A stretch of 64,000 nt of DNA from Mycobacterium marinum (GCF_003391395.1 NZ_CP024190.1:5394001-5458000), one strand, 5' to 3'; counted from the stretch's first letter, positions 30,982 through 40,639 are shown. Translations and numbers: made by a program. The notes: generated by a model not told the origin, from the sequence alone.

Positions 30982-33078
30982 GTGAGCGAGACCGGGCCGG
31001 GTTCACGGGTTGGGTCGCGCTTTGGGCCCTACGAGTTGGTGCGGTTGATCGGCCGTGGCGGCATGGGCGAGGTCTACGAAGCCGAAGACACCCGCAAACG
31101 CCGGGTGGTGGCGCTCAAGCTGATTTCGACGCAGTACTCCGGCAATCCCACGTTTCGCGCGCGGATGCAACGCGAAGCCGACACCGCGGGACGGCTGACC
31201 GAGCCCCACATCGTGCCGATCCACGACTACGGCGAGATCGACGACCAGTTCTTCGTGGAGATGAGACTGATCGACGGTGTCTCGCTGCGCGCCATGCTGA
31301 CGCAGTTCGGCCCACTGACCCCGGCCCGGGCGGTGGCCATTGTGCGCCAGATCGCCGCGGCGCTGGACGCCGCGCATTCCAACGGCGTCACCCACCGCGA
31401 CGTGAAGCCGGAGAACATTCTGGTCGCCGACAATGACTTCGCGTATCTGGTGGATTTCGGTATCGCCAGGGCCGCCGCCGATCCCGGACTGACCCAGGGC
31501 GGGATGGCCGTGGGGACCTACAACTACATGGCCCCGGAACGATTCACCGGCAACGACGTCACCTACCGTGCCGACATCTATGCGCTGGCGTGCGTGCTGG
31601 GGGAATGTTTGACCGGTGCACCGCCCTATCGCGCAGACAGCGTGGAGCGATTGATTGCCGCGCACCTGATGGAACCTCCCCCGCGGCCCAGTCAGCTCCG
31701 TCCCGGACGGGTTCCAGCCGCGTTGGATGAGGTGATCGCCAAAGGCATGGCCAAGAATCCCGACGAGCGCTACATGAGCGCCGGGGACCTGGCCATCGCT
31801 GCGCACGAGGCGCTCACCACCCCCGAACAGCGCCAGGAAGCAACCATCCTGCGTCAGGGCGACAACATGGCCCTCATGACTCCAGCCGTTGACCCTGGCG
31901 CGGGAGGAAGCTGGACCAACTACAGCGGATCGGGCGCCCAGCCACCGGCGCCGCAGCCCGTTGCGCCGCCGCCGCAATATCCGACGGGCGATGAGACGGT
32001 GGCTCGGCCGGTGCCGGCAAGCACCACCGGATGGCGCTCCCGCCCAGACGTATCCGACCAGCGCACGCAGGCCGCGCCCGTCATCACCGGCACAAGCTGG
32101 CCCAGCCAGTCCGGGATCCGGCCCGCCGTCGGCACCGGATCCAGTCCGAGCGCGACACCGCCGGCCAATCAGCCGGCCACCGCGCCGCCGGCGAGCCCGA
32201 AAAAGAGCCGGAAGAACTGGATAATCGGCGCCGCCGTGGTGGCGGTGCTGCTCGTCGTCGCCGGCGCCACCGCATTCGTGCTCGCCAAACCCAAAGGCTC
32301 AACCGAGCCGCGAGGGCAAGTAGTGCTGCCGTTTACCGGTCTCAACTTCCGCTTCGCCCCCGGCGGGGTTGCCGTGGACGCCAACGGCACCGTGTATGTC
32401 ACCAACCAGACCATGTACGGCCGGGTGGTGGCCTTGCCCGCGGGATCCAGCACGCCGACGGTGAAGCCGTTCAACGGACTCTACGAACCCCAGGGCGTGG
32501 CCGTGGACACCTCCGGCAAGATCTACGTCACCGACTTCAACAACCGGGTGGTGGCCCTGGCCGCCGGGTCGAACAACCAGGTTGAACTGCCGTTCAACGG
32601 CCTCAATTACCCCGAGGGAATCGCCGTGGACGCCCAGGGCAATGTGTACGTCGCTGACCGGGGCAACAACCGGGTGGTGAAGATGCCGGCCGGCTCCACC
32701 AGCCAGGTCGTGCTGCCGTTCAACGGGCTCAAGAACCCCGACGGGGTGGCAGTGGACAGCGACGGCAACGTCTACGTCACCGACACCGACAACAACCGGG
32801 TGCTGCAGCTCGACGCCGGCACCAGCAACCAGTCGGTGTTGCCGTTCTCCAACCTGACCGCGCCGTGGGGAATCACCGTGGACAGCGCCGGCAATGTCTA
32901 CGTCACCGAACACGACAACAATGCGGTGGCCAAGCTGGCGGCCGGGGCCACCACCTCCACCGAGTTACCCTTCACCGGCCTCAACACCCCCCTGTCGGTC
33001 GCGGTGGACAAGAAGGGCAACGTCTACGTCGCCGATCGCGGTAACGGCAGGGTGCTGAAACTGGCCCAAGGATCCTGA
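30982..33078 (+). CDS. pknD: serine/threonine protein kinase PknD with extracytoplasmic beta-propeller
   Basis: 698 aa from GTG 30982. Hanks-type kinase domain at about residues 16-275: glycine loop IGRGGMGEVYEAE, invariant Lys46 in VVALKLIS, catalytic Asp140 in HRDVKPEN, the DFG loop VDFGIARA and the APE equivalent MAPERF. A Pro/Ala/Ser-rich juxtamembrane region follows, then one membrane segment at about 413-435 (WIIGAAVVAVLLVVAGATAF). The outside part is a six-bladed NHL beta-propeller with repeated GVAVDxxGNVYVTDxxNNRVV units. PknD senses an external signal, possibly linked to phosphate, and phosphorylates anti-anti-sigma and other targets. It is convergent with pstA1 (7 nt between stops), the same local order as Rv0931c-Rv0930. 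Confidence 0.97.
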   Translation: MSETGPGSRVGSRFGPYELVRLIGRGGMGEVYEAEDTRKRRVVALKLISTQYSGNPTFRARMQREADTAGRLTEPHIVPIHDYGEIDDQFFVEMRLIDGVSLRAMLTQFGPLTPARAVAIVRQIAAALDAAHSNGVTHRDVKPENILVADNDFAYLVDFGIARAAADPGLTQGGMAVGTYNYMAPERFTGNDVTYRADIYALACVLGECLTGAPPYRADSVERLIAAHLMEPPPRPSQLRPGRVPAALDEVIAKGMAKNPDERYMSAGDLAIAAHEALTTPEQRQEATILRQGDNMALMTPAVDPGAGGSWTNYSGSGAQPPAPQPVAPPPQYPTGDETVARPVPASTTGWRSRPDVSDQRTQAAPVITGTSWPSQSGIRPAVGTGSSPSATPPANQPATAPPASPKKSRKNWIIGAAVVAVLLVVAGATAFVLAKPKGSTEPRGQVVLPFTGLNFRFAPGGVAVDANGTVYVTNQTMYGRVVALPAGSSTPTVKPFNGLYEPQGVAVDTSGKIYVTDFNNRVVALAAGSNNQVELPFNGLNYPEGIAVDAQGNVYVADRGNNRVVKMPAGSTSQVVLPFNGLKNPDGVAVDSDGNVYVTDTDNNRVLQLDAGTSNQSVLPFSNLTAPWGITVDSAGNVYVTEHDNNAVAKLAAGATTSTELPFTGLNTPLSVAVDKKGNVYVADRGNGRVLKLAQGS

Positions 33079-33085
33079 GCGGGGG

Positions 33086-33988
33086 CTATCGCCTTCGGGT
33101 GGCCAGGAACCGGATCCCCCCGGCGATGAGGTTGATCGCGGCCACGATGATGATCAACGTCAGCGCCGCTCCCCACACGCGCAAGAAACCGGCATGCTCG
33201 GGGTTGGTGAGCTCGGTGTAGATCAGCAGCGGCAAGGACGCCATGTTGCCGTGCAGCACGTCGAAGTTGATCGAACGGCTGTAGCCGACCAACACCAGCA
33301 CCGGTGCGGTTTCGCCGATGACACGCGCCACCGACAACAGCACACCGGACACGATGCCGGGCATGGCGATCGGGACGACGATGCGCACGATCGTCTTCCA
33401 CTTGGGTACGCCCAACGCGAAGCTGGCCTCGCGCAGTTCGTCGGGCACCAGCCTGAGCATCTCCTCGGTGGAGCGCACCACTACCGGCAGCATCAGCAGA
33501 ACCAATGCCAACGACACCGCCAGGGCGCTCTGCTGGAATCCCAGGGTGGCGATCCACAGGCTGAAGATGAACAGCGCCGCCACGATGGAGGGCACCCCGG
33601 CGAGCACGTCGACCATGAACGTGGTCAGCCGGGCCAATCGTCCCGAGCCGTATTCGACCAGATAGATCGCTGTCATCAAGCCCAGCGGTACGGCCAGCAG
33701 GGCCGCGATTCCGGCCTGCACCAATGTTCCGTACAACGCGTGATAGACGCCGCCGGCAAACTCCTCGGGCAACACCCCGCGAAGGGAGTGCGTCCACCAG
33801 TCCGGCTGGACGACGGCGTACCAGCCGCGTTCGATCACCACCCACAGCAGCCACACCAGCGGCACCAACGCGACGGCGAACGAGGCGAAAAACAGCACCG
33901 TCGCCACGCTGTTCTTGATCCGCCGCACCAGGCTCAGTGGCCGAAACACCACCACTTTGACCGGCTGATCGAGCGCGTTGGTGGTCAT
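33086..33988 (-). CDS. pstA1: phosphate ABC transporter permease PstA
   Basis: 300 aa, inner-membrane permease with about six hydrophobic helices (ATVLFFASFAVALVPLVWLLW at the start). The EAA-like loop is RLVPDELREASFALGVPKWKTI, where the permease contacts the PstB ATPase. Start ATG 33988 overlaps the pstC2 stop in ATGA, so the two permeases are translationally coupled. Homologue of Rv0930. No pstB is present in this window; the ATPase must come from elsewhere in the genome (for example a PhoT-type gene). Confidence 0.95.
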   Translation of the reverse strand: MTTNALDQPVKVVVFRPLSLVRRIKNSVATVLFFASFAVALVPLVWLLWVVIERGWYAVVQPDWWTHSLRGVLPEEFAGGVYHALYGTLVQAGIAALLAVPLGLMTAIYLVEYGSGRLARLTTFMVDVLAGVPSIVAALFIFSLWIATLGFQQSALAVSLALVLLMLPVVVRSTEEMLRLVPDELREASFALGVPKWKTIVRIVVPIAMPGIVSGVLLSVARVIGETAPVLVLVGYSRSINFDVLHGNMASLPLLIYTELTNPEHAGFLRVWGAALTLIIIVAAINLIAGGIRFLATRRR

Positions 33989-34959
33989 CCGTTGACCTTC
34001 CCGCCGGCGACGGCGCGGGCGAGGGCGTTGACCACGAAGGTCAGGACGAACAACGCGAACCCCGCGGAAATATAGGCACCGGTCGGCAGCGGTTCGCTGA
34101 ACTCGGAAGCCGCAGAGGCAATTTTGGAGGCGAACGTGTACCCGCCGTCGAACAGTGACCAGTTCCCCGGTTTGGCCGCCGAACGCAGGATGATCAACAC
34201 CGCCACGGTTTCACCCAGGGCACGCCCCAGGCCCAGCATCGACGCCGCAATGACACCGCTGCGACCGAAGGGCAGCACGGTCATCCGCACCACTTCCCAT
34301 TTCGTCGCCCCGAGCGCTTGGGCTGCTTCGATCTGAATCTGTGGGGTCTGGCGGAACACCTCGCGCGATACCGAGGTGATGATCGGCAGGATCATCACCG
34401 AGAGCACGATGCCCGCGGTGAAGATCGTGCCGCCGCCGGCTAACGAGACGTTGCCCTTCTTGAACAAGAACAGCCATCCCAGGTTGCGATTGAGGAATTC
34501 GGCGATGGGCTCGAGCTTGGGGGCCAGCACGAAGATGCCCCACAAGCCGAAAATGATCGACGGCACCGCGGCCAGCAGGTCCACGATCGCGCCGAACGGA
34601 CGCGAGAGCCGCTTGGGCGCGTACTGGGTGAGAAACACCGCGATTCCCACGGCAATCGGCACCGCTAGTGCCAGTGCGCAGATCGAACTCAGCATCGTGA
34701 CCATGAATAGATCGCGGATGCCGAACGCCAACTTCTCGTCGTCGGAGGTGTCGAACACCGAACTGGTGAAGAAATTGGCGTGATTCGCGCGCAACGACGG
34801 GATGGCGCGGATCAACAGGAATACCGCGATCAGCGCGATGGAGACGACGATGGTCATCCCCGCCGTGGACGCGAAGAGCTTGAACAGCCGGTCGGCTCGT
34901 CGCGATGAACTCGCGTCGACCGCCGCTAGCTCAGGCTTGGCCGGCCGGCCTTGGACCAC
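33985..34959 (-). CDS. pstC2: phosphate ABC transporter permease PstC
   Basis: 324 aa from GTG 34959, same length as Rv0929. Membrane permease with an N-terminal cytoplasmic segment (DASSSRRADRLFKLFAST), then several helices. The EAA-like loop reads REVFRQTPQIQIEAAQALGATKWEV. It forms the channel with PstA. The start lies 12 nt after the pstS3 stop, and its own stop overlaps the pstA1 start, giving a compact pstS3-pstC2-pstA1 operon. Confidence 0.95.
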   Translation of the reverse strand: MVQGRPAKPELAAVDASSSRRADRLFKLFASTAGMTIVVSIALIAVFLLIRAIPSLRANHANFFTSSVFDTSDDEKLAFGIRDLFMVTMLSSICALALAVPIAVGIAVFLTQYAPKRLSRPFGAIVDLLAAVPSIIFGLWGIFVLAPKLEPIAEFLNRNLGWLFLFKKGNVSLAGGGTIFTAGIVLSVMILPIITSVSREVFRQTPQIQIEAAQALGATKWEVVRMTVLPFGRSGVIAASMLGLGRALGETVAVLIILRSAAKPGNWSLFDGGYTFASKIASAASEFSEPLPTGAYISAGFALFVLTFVVNALARAVAGGKVNG

Positions 34960-34971
34960 GTCGACCTCAGA

Positions 34972-36084
34972 TCAGGCGATGGCGTTGACTGCGGTCGACA
35001 ACCTTGACTTGAACTCGTCCGGAATCGGGATATACCCGTTGTCCGCCAAGCCATTCTGCCCAGCACCGATGGTGGACTGCAGGAACGCCCGCACCGCGGT
35101 ACCCACTTGAGAATCGGGATACTTCGAGCACACGATCTCATAGGTCGCGAGCACGATGGGGTAGGAACCGGGCTTGGTGGGCTTGTAGAACGAAACCGTG
35201 TCCAGCACCAGGTCGTTGCCCTGGCCCATGATCGCAGCGCCGGCGATCGTCTTTCCGACCGATTCGGTGCTGATCGCCACGGGTTCCGGGCCGGCAGAGG
35301 TGATGACCTTCGCCATGTTCAGGTGCTGCGCCTGCGCGAACGACCATTCGTTGTAGGTGATCGCCCCCTCGGTGTTCTTGATCGCCGCCGACGTGCCGTC
35401 GTTGCCCTTCGCGCCCTCACCGACACCGCCCTTGAACGACTTGCCGGCGCCCTTGCCCCAGGCGCCGTCCGAAGCCGCGTCAAGGTAACGCTGGAAGTTG
35501 TCGGTGGTTCCGGACTCGTCGCTGCGGAACACCACGTGAATCGGGGTGTCGGGCAGGCTGGTACCCGAGTTGAGCGCGGCGACCGCGGGATCGTTCCACG
35601 TGGCGATGGTGCCGTTGAAGATCTTGGCCAGCGTGGTGCCGTCCAGGTTGAGCGAACTGACGCCGCTGATGTTGTAGGTGACGGCGATCGGGCCGAACAC
35701 CACCGGCAGGTTCCACGCCGGCGAACCGCCGCAGCGCTGCTCGGCCGTCGCCGCCTCATCATTGCTAAGCGGTGAATCGGAACCACCGAAATCGGTTTGG
35801 TTGCCGTTGAATTCGCTAATGCCGGCGCCGGAGCCGTTGCCCGTGTAGTTGAGGGTCTGTCCTGGGCAGGCTTCCTCGAAGGCTTTGACGAAGCGGGTCA
35901 TGGCATTGGCCTGGGCGGTCGATCCGCTGGCCTTGAGGGTCTTCTTCCCCCCGCAGCTCACGTTGCTCGATTGGCCGGCCGGCGAACTTCCCCCGCTTGC
36001 GTTGTTGTCGCTACCGCACGCCGATAAAACCAAAGCGCCCGAGGCCAGGACACTCAGCGCGGCGCCAACTCGGTTGAGTTTCAA
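34972..36084 (-). CDS. pstS3: phosphate-binding lipoprotein PstS3
   Basis: 370 aa from TTG 36084. This start is chosen because it gives exactly the 370-aa length of Rv0928, begins LKLNRVGAALSVLASGALVLSAC with a proper lipobox, and has AGGAA upstream; an in-frame ATG 21 codons earlier would spoil the signal peptide. Phosphate-binding blocks match PstS2 (KASGSTAQANAMTRF, GNGSGAGISEFNGNQTDFGGSD, VVFRSDESGTTDNFQRYL, GNDGTSAA). First gene of the pstS3-C2-A1 operon, probably induced in low phosphate by SenX3-RegX3 (family knowledge). Confidence 0.95.
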   Translation of the reverse strand: MKLNRVGAALSVLASGALVLSACGSDNNASGGSSPAGQSSNVSCGGKKTLKASGSTAQANAMTRFVKAFEEACPGQTLNYTGNGSGAGISEFNGNQTDFGGSDSPLSNDEAATAEQRCGGSPAWNLPVVFGPIAVTYNISGVSSLNLDGTTLAKIFNGTIATWNDPAVAALNSGTSLPDTPIHVVFRSDESGTTDNFQRYLDAASDGAWGKGAGKSFKGGVGEGAKGNDGTSAAIKNTEGAITYNEWSFAQAQHLNMAKVITSAGPEPVAISTESVGKTIAGAAIMGQGNDLVLDTVSFYKPTKPGSYPIVLATYEIVCSKYPDSQVGTAVRAFLQSTIGAGQNGLADNGYIPIPDEFKSRLSTAVNAIA

Positions 36085-36337
36085 TTCAGTTCCTAACGGT
36101 AGAGATGAAACACACTCCCGCCGCAACCCTCGGGCGCGACACGTCAACCAGCTTTCTTCGCAGCCTGCAGGCTACATTAGCAACAGGGAACCTTCGATTA
36201 CAGGACGTTGAACACTCGCCCCTGGGCAGGCAGCATTTCGTCGCGATTTCAGCCACGGCCGGGGCTGCGGTAGGCGAGGTTGTCGCGGAGGTTCCACTTC
36301 GCGGGGGTCGTTACAATTCGACGCCGCTATGCCAAAC

Positions 36338-36351
36338 TAGAACCTGTTCCA
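36338..36351. promoter_or_regulatory. KstR-like operator in the pstS3/SDR divergent region
   Basis: TAGAACCTGTTCCA fits the KstR core TNNAACNNGTTNNA at every fixed position, though the outer arms are less symmetric than at 18592. It lies 66 nt before the GTG of the Rv0927c-type SDR at 36418. The rest of the 333-nt interval (36085-36417) between pstS3 and the SDR holds no gene that I can support. Confidence 0.55.
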
Positions 36352-36417
36352 GAAACTGCCCCACCCGAGACGGCGAGGGTTGCTGCCGTCTCGGTCGACA
36401 ATTGAAGCGAGGCCGCA

Positions 36418-37209
36418 GTGATCCTCGACAGGTTCCGTCTCGACGACCAAGTTGCCGTTATCACCGGGGGTGGCCGCGGCCTCGGTGCGGCTATTGCGCT
36501 GGCCTTTGCCGAGGCTGGTGCGGATGTGGTGATCGCCTCCCGAACGCAGTCCCAACTGGACGAGGTCGCCGACACGGTCCGCTCAATCGGGCGTCGCGCG
36601 CACGTCGTCGCCGCCGATCTGGCCCATCCGGAGGCCACCGCGGAGCTGGCCGGGCAGGCCGTCGAGGCGTTCGGAAGACTAGACATCGTTGTCAACAACG
36701 TCGGCGGAACGATGCCCAATACGCTGCTGACCACCTCGACGAAGGACCTCAAGGACGCATTCACCTTCAACGTGGCAACCGCCCACGCGTTGACCGTCGC
36801 GGCGGTTCCGTTGATGCTCGAGCACTCCGGCGGCGGCAGCATCATCAACATCACCTCGACCATGGGCCGGGTGGCGGGACGAGGGTTCGCCGCCTACGGC
36901 ACCGCAAAAGCCGCCCTGGCGCACTACACGCGGCTGGCCGCACTGGACTTGTGCCCACGGATCCGGGTCAATGCGATCGCTCCCGGATCCATCCTCACCT
37001 CCGCACTGGAAGTGGTGGCCGCCAACGACGAACTGCGCGCACCGATGGAGCAGGCGACACCGCTGCGCCGCCTCGGCGATCCCGTCGACATCGCCGCCGC
37101 CGCAGTGTATTTGGCGTCCCCGGCGGGCAGTTTCCTGACCGGCAAGACATTGGAGGTCGACGGCGGCCTCACCCATCCGAACCTCGACATACCAGTCCCC
37201 GACCTGTGA
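36418..37209 (+). CDS. short-chain dehydrogenase/reductase (Rv0927c type)
   Basis: 263 aa from GTG 36418. SDR fold with the NAD(P) motif ITGGGRGLGAA, an R in VIASRTQSQ suggesting NADP, VNNVGGTMPN, the catalytic Ser in INITSTMG, YGTAKAAL (YxxxK) and the PG loop AIAPGSILTSALE. The C-terminal YLASPAGSFLTGKTLEVDGG is typical of FabG-like members. The gene is followed after 25 nt by the DapB-like gene and then by the flavodoxin-like gene, conserving the Rv0927c-Rv0926c-Rv0925c order. A KstR-like site upstream suggests a lipid or sterol substrate (inference). Confidence 0.92.
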   Translation: MILDRFRLDDQVAVITGGGRGLGAAIALAFAEAGADVVIASRTQSQLDEVADTVRSIGRRAHVVAADLAHPEATAELAGQAVEAFGRLDIVVNNVGGTMPNTLLTTSTKDLKDAFTFNVATAHALTVAAVPLMLEHSGGGSIINITSTMGRVAGRGFAAYGTAKAALAHYTRLAALDLCPRIRVNAIAPGSILTSALEVVAANDELRAPMEQATPLRRLGDPVDIAAAAVYLASPAGSFLTGKTLEVDGGLTHPNLDIPVPDL

Positions 37210-37234
37210 ATCCGCACTCCTTAAGGAACCAGCC

Positions 37235-38323
37235 ATGGCAATACCCGTCGTTCAGCTCGGCACCGGCAACGTCGGCCTTCACTCGCTGCGTGCGCTCATC
37301 ACCAACCCCGAGTTCGAGCTCACCGGAGTGTGGGTGTCATCGGACGCCAAAGCCGGCAAAGACGCCGCCGAGCTGGCCGGCTTCGCCGAATCCACCGGAG
37401 TGAAGGCCAGCACCGATCTGGATTCCGTACTGGCCAGCGGGCCGCAGTGCGCCGTCTACAACGCGATGGCCGACAACCGGCTGCCCGAGGCACTCGATGA
37501 CTATCGGCGCGTCTTGGCGGCCGGCGTCAATATCGTCGGCAGCGGCCCGGTCTTTCTGCAGTATCCGTGGCAGGTACTGCCCGACGAACTCGTCAAGCCG
37601 CTCGAAGATGCTGCCCGCGAAGGCAACTCGAGCCTCTATGTCAGCGGTATCGATCCGGGCTTCGCCAACGACCTGCTTCCGATGGCACTCGCGGGTACCT
37701 GTCAGAGCATCGAGCAGATCCGCTGCATGGAGATCGTCGACTACGCCACCTACGACAGCGCCGTCGTCATGTTCGACGTCATGGGATTCGGCAAGCCGCT
37801 CGACGAGATCCCCATGCTGCTACAGCCCGGGGTGCTCAGTTTGGCCTGGGGTTCGGTGGTCCGCCAGCTTGCGGCGGGTCTTGGCCTTTCCCTCGACGTG
37901 GTCGAGGAGATGTACGTGCGCGAACCCGCCCCGCACGCCTTCGACATCGCCTCCGGTCACATTCCCCAGGGCAGCGCCGCCGCGCTGCGCTTCGAAGTCC
38001 TCGGATTGGTCGACGGAGCTCCTGTCGTGGTGCTCGAACACGTCACCCGGCTACGCGAGGATCTGTGCCCCGATTGGCCCCAGCCCGCCCAGCCCGGCGG
38101 CTCCTACCGGATCGAGATCACCGGCGAACCGTCCTACGCCATGGACCTCTGCCTGAGCAGCCGCCGCGGCGACCACAACCATGCCGGATTGGTCGCCACC
38201 GCGATGCGGGTGGTCAACGCGATCCCTGCGGTGGTGGCCGCCCCGCCCGGCATCCGCACGACCCTCGAGCTGCCGCTGGTTACCGGCAAGGGCCTGTACC
38301 TACCGCCGGCAGGGGCCGCCTAG
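37235..38323 (+). CDS. dihydrodipicolinate reductase N-terminal-like dehydrogenase (Rv0926c type)
   Basis: 362 aa. It begins AIPVVQLGTGNVGLHSLRALI, a Rossmann GxGxxG motif of the DapB/2,4-diaminopentanoate-dehydrogenase-like group, with GVWVSSDAKAGKDAAELAG and the NIVGSGPVFL block. The middle has FANDLLPMALAGTC and YDSAVVMFDVMGFGKPLDE. It is longer than true DapB and lacks a clear C-terminal lysine-pathway domain, so it is not expected to be in lysine synthesis. Substrate unknown; it is co-oriented with the SDR, suggesting consecutive redox steps. Confidence 0.88.
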   Translation: MAIPVVQLGTGNVGLHSLRALITNPEFELTGVWVSSDAKAGKDAAELAGFAESTGVKASTDLDSVLASGPQCAVYNAMADNRLPEALDDYRRVLAAGVNIVGSGPVFLQYPWQVLPDELVKPLEDAAREGNSSLYVSGIDPGFANDLLPMALAGTCQSIEQIRCMEIVDYATYDSAVVMFDVMGFGKPLDEIPMLLQPGVLSLAWGSVVRQLAAGLGLSLDVVEEMYVREPAPHAFDIASGHIPQGSAAALRFEVLGLVDGAPVVVLEHVTRLREDLCPDWPQPAQPGGSYRIEITGEPSYAMDLCLSSRRGDHNHAGLVATAMRVVNAIPAVVAAPPGIRTTLELPLVTGKGLYLPPAGAA

Positions 38324-38434
38324 CCCGCCTTTCCCAACGCGCCAAGCCGCGGAATCGACCCCTGCCTGGACTACGATCACGGCCGTCGGCGACAACCGAC
38401 GCCGGACTGCGACGACGACGATAGGCAGGTTGGC

Positions 38435-39169
38435 ATGACGGCGACTTCCGATGACAGTGCTGCGGTTCCGCGGTTCGACGGCCTGCGCGCCCTGTTCATC
38501 AACACAACCCTGAAGCGCTCCCCGGACCTCAGCCACACCGAGGGGCTGATCGCGCGTAGTTCGCAGATCATGCGCGAGCACGGTGTCGAGGTGGACAGCT
38601 TCCGTGCCATCGACCACAACATCGCGACCGGCGTGTGGCCGGACATGACCGAACACGGCTGGGAGGCCGACGAGTGGCCCGACCTGTATCAGCGGGTCCT
38701 GCGGGCGAACATCCTGGTGCTGTGCGGACCGATCTGGCTGGGCGACAACAGTTCGGTGATGAAGCTGGTGATCGAGCGTCTCTACTCGTGCTCAGGCCTG
38801 CTCAACGAGAACGGACAGTACGCGTACTACGGCCGGGTGGGCGGTTGTCTCTTCACGGGCAACGAGGACGGGGTCAAGCACTGCGCGATGAACGTGCTTT
38901 ACAGCCTGCAGCATCTGGGGTACACCATCCCCCCGCAGGCCGATGCGGGCTGGATCGGCGAGGCCGGCCCCGGTCCGTCGTATCTCGACCCCGGTTCGGG
39001 CGGGCCGCAAAATGACTTCACCAACCGCAACACCACGTTTATGACCTTCAACTTGATGCACCTGGCGCAGATGTTGGCGCGCGCCGGTGGTGTCCCGGCA
39101 TACGGGAACCAACGCACCGAATGGGACGCCGGGTGCCGCCCGGACTTCGCCAATCCCGATTACCGCTAA
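38435..39169 (+). CDS. flavodoxin-like NADPH-dependent FMN reductase family protein (Rv0925c type)
   Basis: 244 aa. Flavodoxin-like fold: the first strand and phosphate loop RALFINTTLKRSPDLSHTEGLI, then ILVLCGPIWLGDNSSVMKLVIERLY (the FMN isoalloxazine contact and dimerisation helix of the family). It should bind FMN and reduce it or a quinone using NADPH. The start ATG 38435 follows a 111-nt gap after the DapB-like gene. Together with the two genes upstream it forms a conserved redox cluster. Confidence 0.88.
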   Translation: MTATSDDSAAVPRFDGLRALFINTTLKRSPDLSHTEGLIARSSQIMREHGVEVDSFRAIDHNIATGVWPDMTEHGWEADEWPDLYQRVLRANILVLCGPIWLGDNSSVMKLVIERLYSCSGLLNENGQYAYYGRVGGCLFTGNEDGVKHCAMNVLYSLQHLGYTIPPQADAGWIGEAGPGPSYLDPGSGGPQNDFTNRNTTFMTFNLMHLAQMLARAGGVPAYGNQRTEWDAGCRPDFANPDYR

Positions 39170-39248
39170 GCGGCCTGCTGGCGGCGCGCCGAGTTGTTTC
39201 GGCTAGCCTCACTTTGTTGTTCGGTGGTGCTGATCGAAGGCCGGTGAA

Positions 39249-40427
39249 TTGGCGCAAGACACGCAGACCTCGTTCAAGACGAGTTGGTATCTGCTCGGAC
39301 CGGCTTTCGTAGCGGCGATCGCCTACGTCGATCCCGGCAATGTCGCGGCCAATGTCAGCTCCGGCGCCCAGTTCGGCTACCTGCTGTTGTGGGTCATCGT
39401 GGTGGCCAATGTCATGGCCGGCCTGGTGCAGTACCTGTCGGCAAAGCTCGGGCTGGTCACCGGACATTCGCTGCCGGAACAAATCGGCAAGCGAATGGGG
39501 CGCCCGGCCCGGCTGACCTATTGGGTGCAGGCCGAGATCGTCGCAATCGCCACAGACGTGGCCGAAGTCGTGGGCGGCGCCATCGCCCTGCGCATCCTGT
39601 TCGGCCTGCCACTACCGATCGGCGGGATCATCACCGGTGTGATTTCGCTGCTGCTGCTGCTCATCCAGGACCGCCGCGGCCAACTCCTGTTCGAGCGAGT
39701 CATCACCGGACTGCTGTTGATCATTGCCGTCGGCTTCACGGCCAGCTTCTTCGTCGCAACACCTCCCCCCGATGCGATGTTCACCGGACTGGTGCCGCAC
39801 TTTCAGGGCACCGAAAGCGTGCTGCTGGCCGCCGCGATCCTGGGGGCCACGGTGATGCCGCACGCGGTATATCTGCACTCGGGCCTGGCCCGTGACCGCC
39901 ACGGCCATCCCGAGCCCGGGCCATACCGGCGCCGGCTGCTGCGCGTCACCCGCTGGGACGTGGGTCTGGCAATGATCGTCGCGGGCGGGGTCAACGCCGC
40001 GATGTTGCTGGTTGCCGCCCTCAACTTGCAGGGCCGGGAGGACACCGCCTCGATCGAAGGCGCCTACGCTGCCGTGCACGACACGCTGGGCGCGACCATC
40101 GCGGTCCTGTTCGCGATCGGATTGCTGGCCTCCGGTTTGGCGTCGACGTCGGTGGGCGCCTACGCGGGCGCCATGATCATGCAGGGATTGCTGCATTGGT
40201 CGGTCCCCATGGCGGTGCGGCGTTTGGTCACGTTGTGCCCCGCCGTGGCGATCTTGGCGCTGGGCCTGGACCCGACCCGCACCCTGGTGCTCTCACAGGT
40301 CGTGCTGTCCTTCGGCATACCGTTCGCGGTGCTTCCGCTGGTCAGGCTCACCAGCAATCCCGAGGTGATGGGTAGCGACACCAACCATCGCTTGACCACC
40401 TGGATCGGCTGGGGGTGGCGGTGCTGA
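39249..40427 (+). CDS. mntH: NRAMP-type manganese transporter MntH with frameshifted C-terminus
   Basis: 392 codons from TTG 39249 (GAAGG upstream). Proton-coupled divalent-metal importer, Rv0924c homologue. The first helix carries the metal-binding AIAYVDPGNVAAN (DPGN), and helix 6 has GATVMPHAVYLHSGL (MPH). The reading frame ends abruptly with WIGWGWRC at 40427. In the +1 frame from 40415 the expected last helix continues as VAVLISVLNVALIYLTLTG with a stop at 40474. A single G appears to be missing in the GGGGG run at 40411-40415. Either the gene has lost its final 19 residues or this is a sequencing error. Metal-binding residues are all upstream of the lesion. Confidence 0.9.
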   Translation: MAQDTQTSFKTSWYLLGPAFVAAIAYVDPGNVAANVSSGAQFGYLLLWVIVVANVMAGLVQYLSAKLGLVTGHSLPEQIGKRMGRPARLTYWVQAEIVAIATDVAEVVGGAIALRILFGLPLPIGGIITGVISLLLLLIQDRRGQLLFERVITGLLLIIAVGFTASFFVATPPPDAMFTGLVPHFQGTESVLLAAAILGATVMPHAVYLHSGLARDRHGHPEPGPYRRRLLRVTRWDVGLAMIVAGGVNAAMLLVAALNLQGREDTASIEGAYAAVHDTLGATIAVLFAIGLLASGLASTSVGAYAGAMIMQGLLHWSVPMAVRRLVTLCPAVAILALGLDPTRTLVLSQVVLSFGIPFAVLPLVRLTSNPEVMGSDTNHRLTTWIGWGWRC

Positions 40428-40639
40428 TCAGCGTGCTCAACGTGGCGCTGATCTATCTGACGCTGACCGGCTGACGGCTTCCCGACACCCGCCAAACCGC
40501 GAACAATGGGTGCTTGACGGGCCAGGACTCGCAAACCGTCGGTGCCCGGCTTCCCGGTTGGGATCGGTAGCGAATCCGAGCTTGTGTACTTGCCGCGACT
40601 ACGCCTGGCGAGGCGGGGCATGAACAGAGGAAGCTCACC

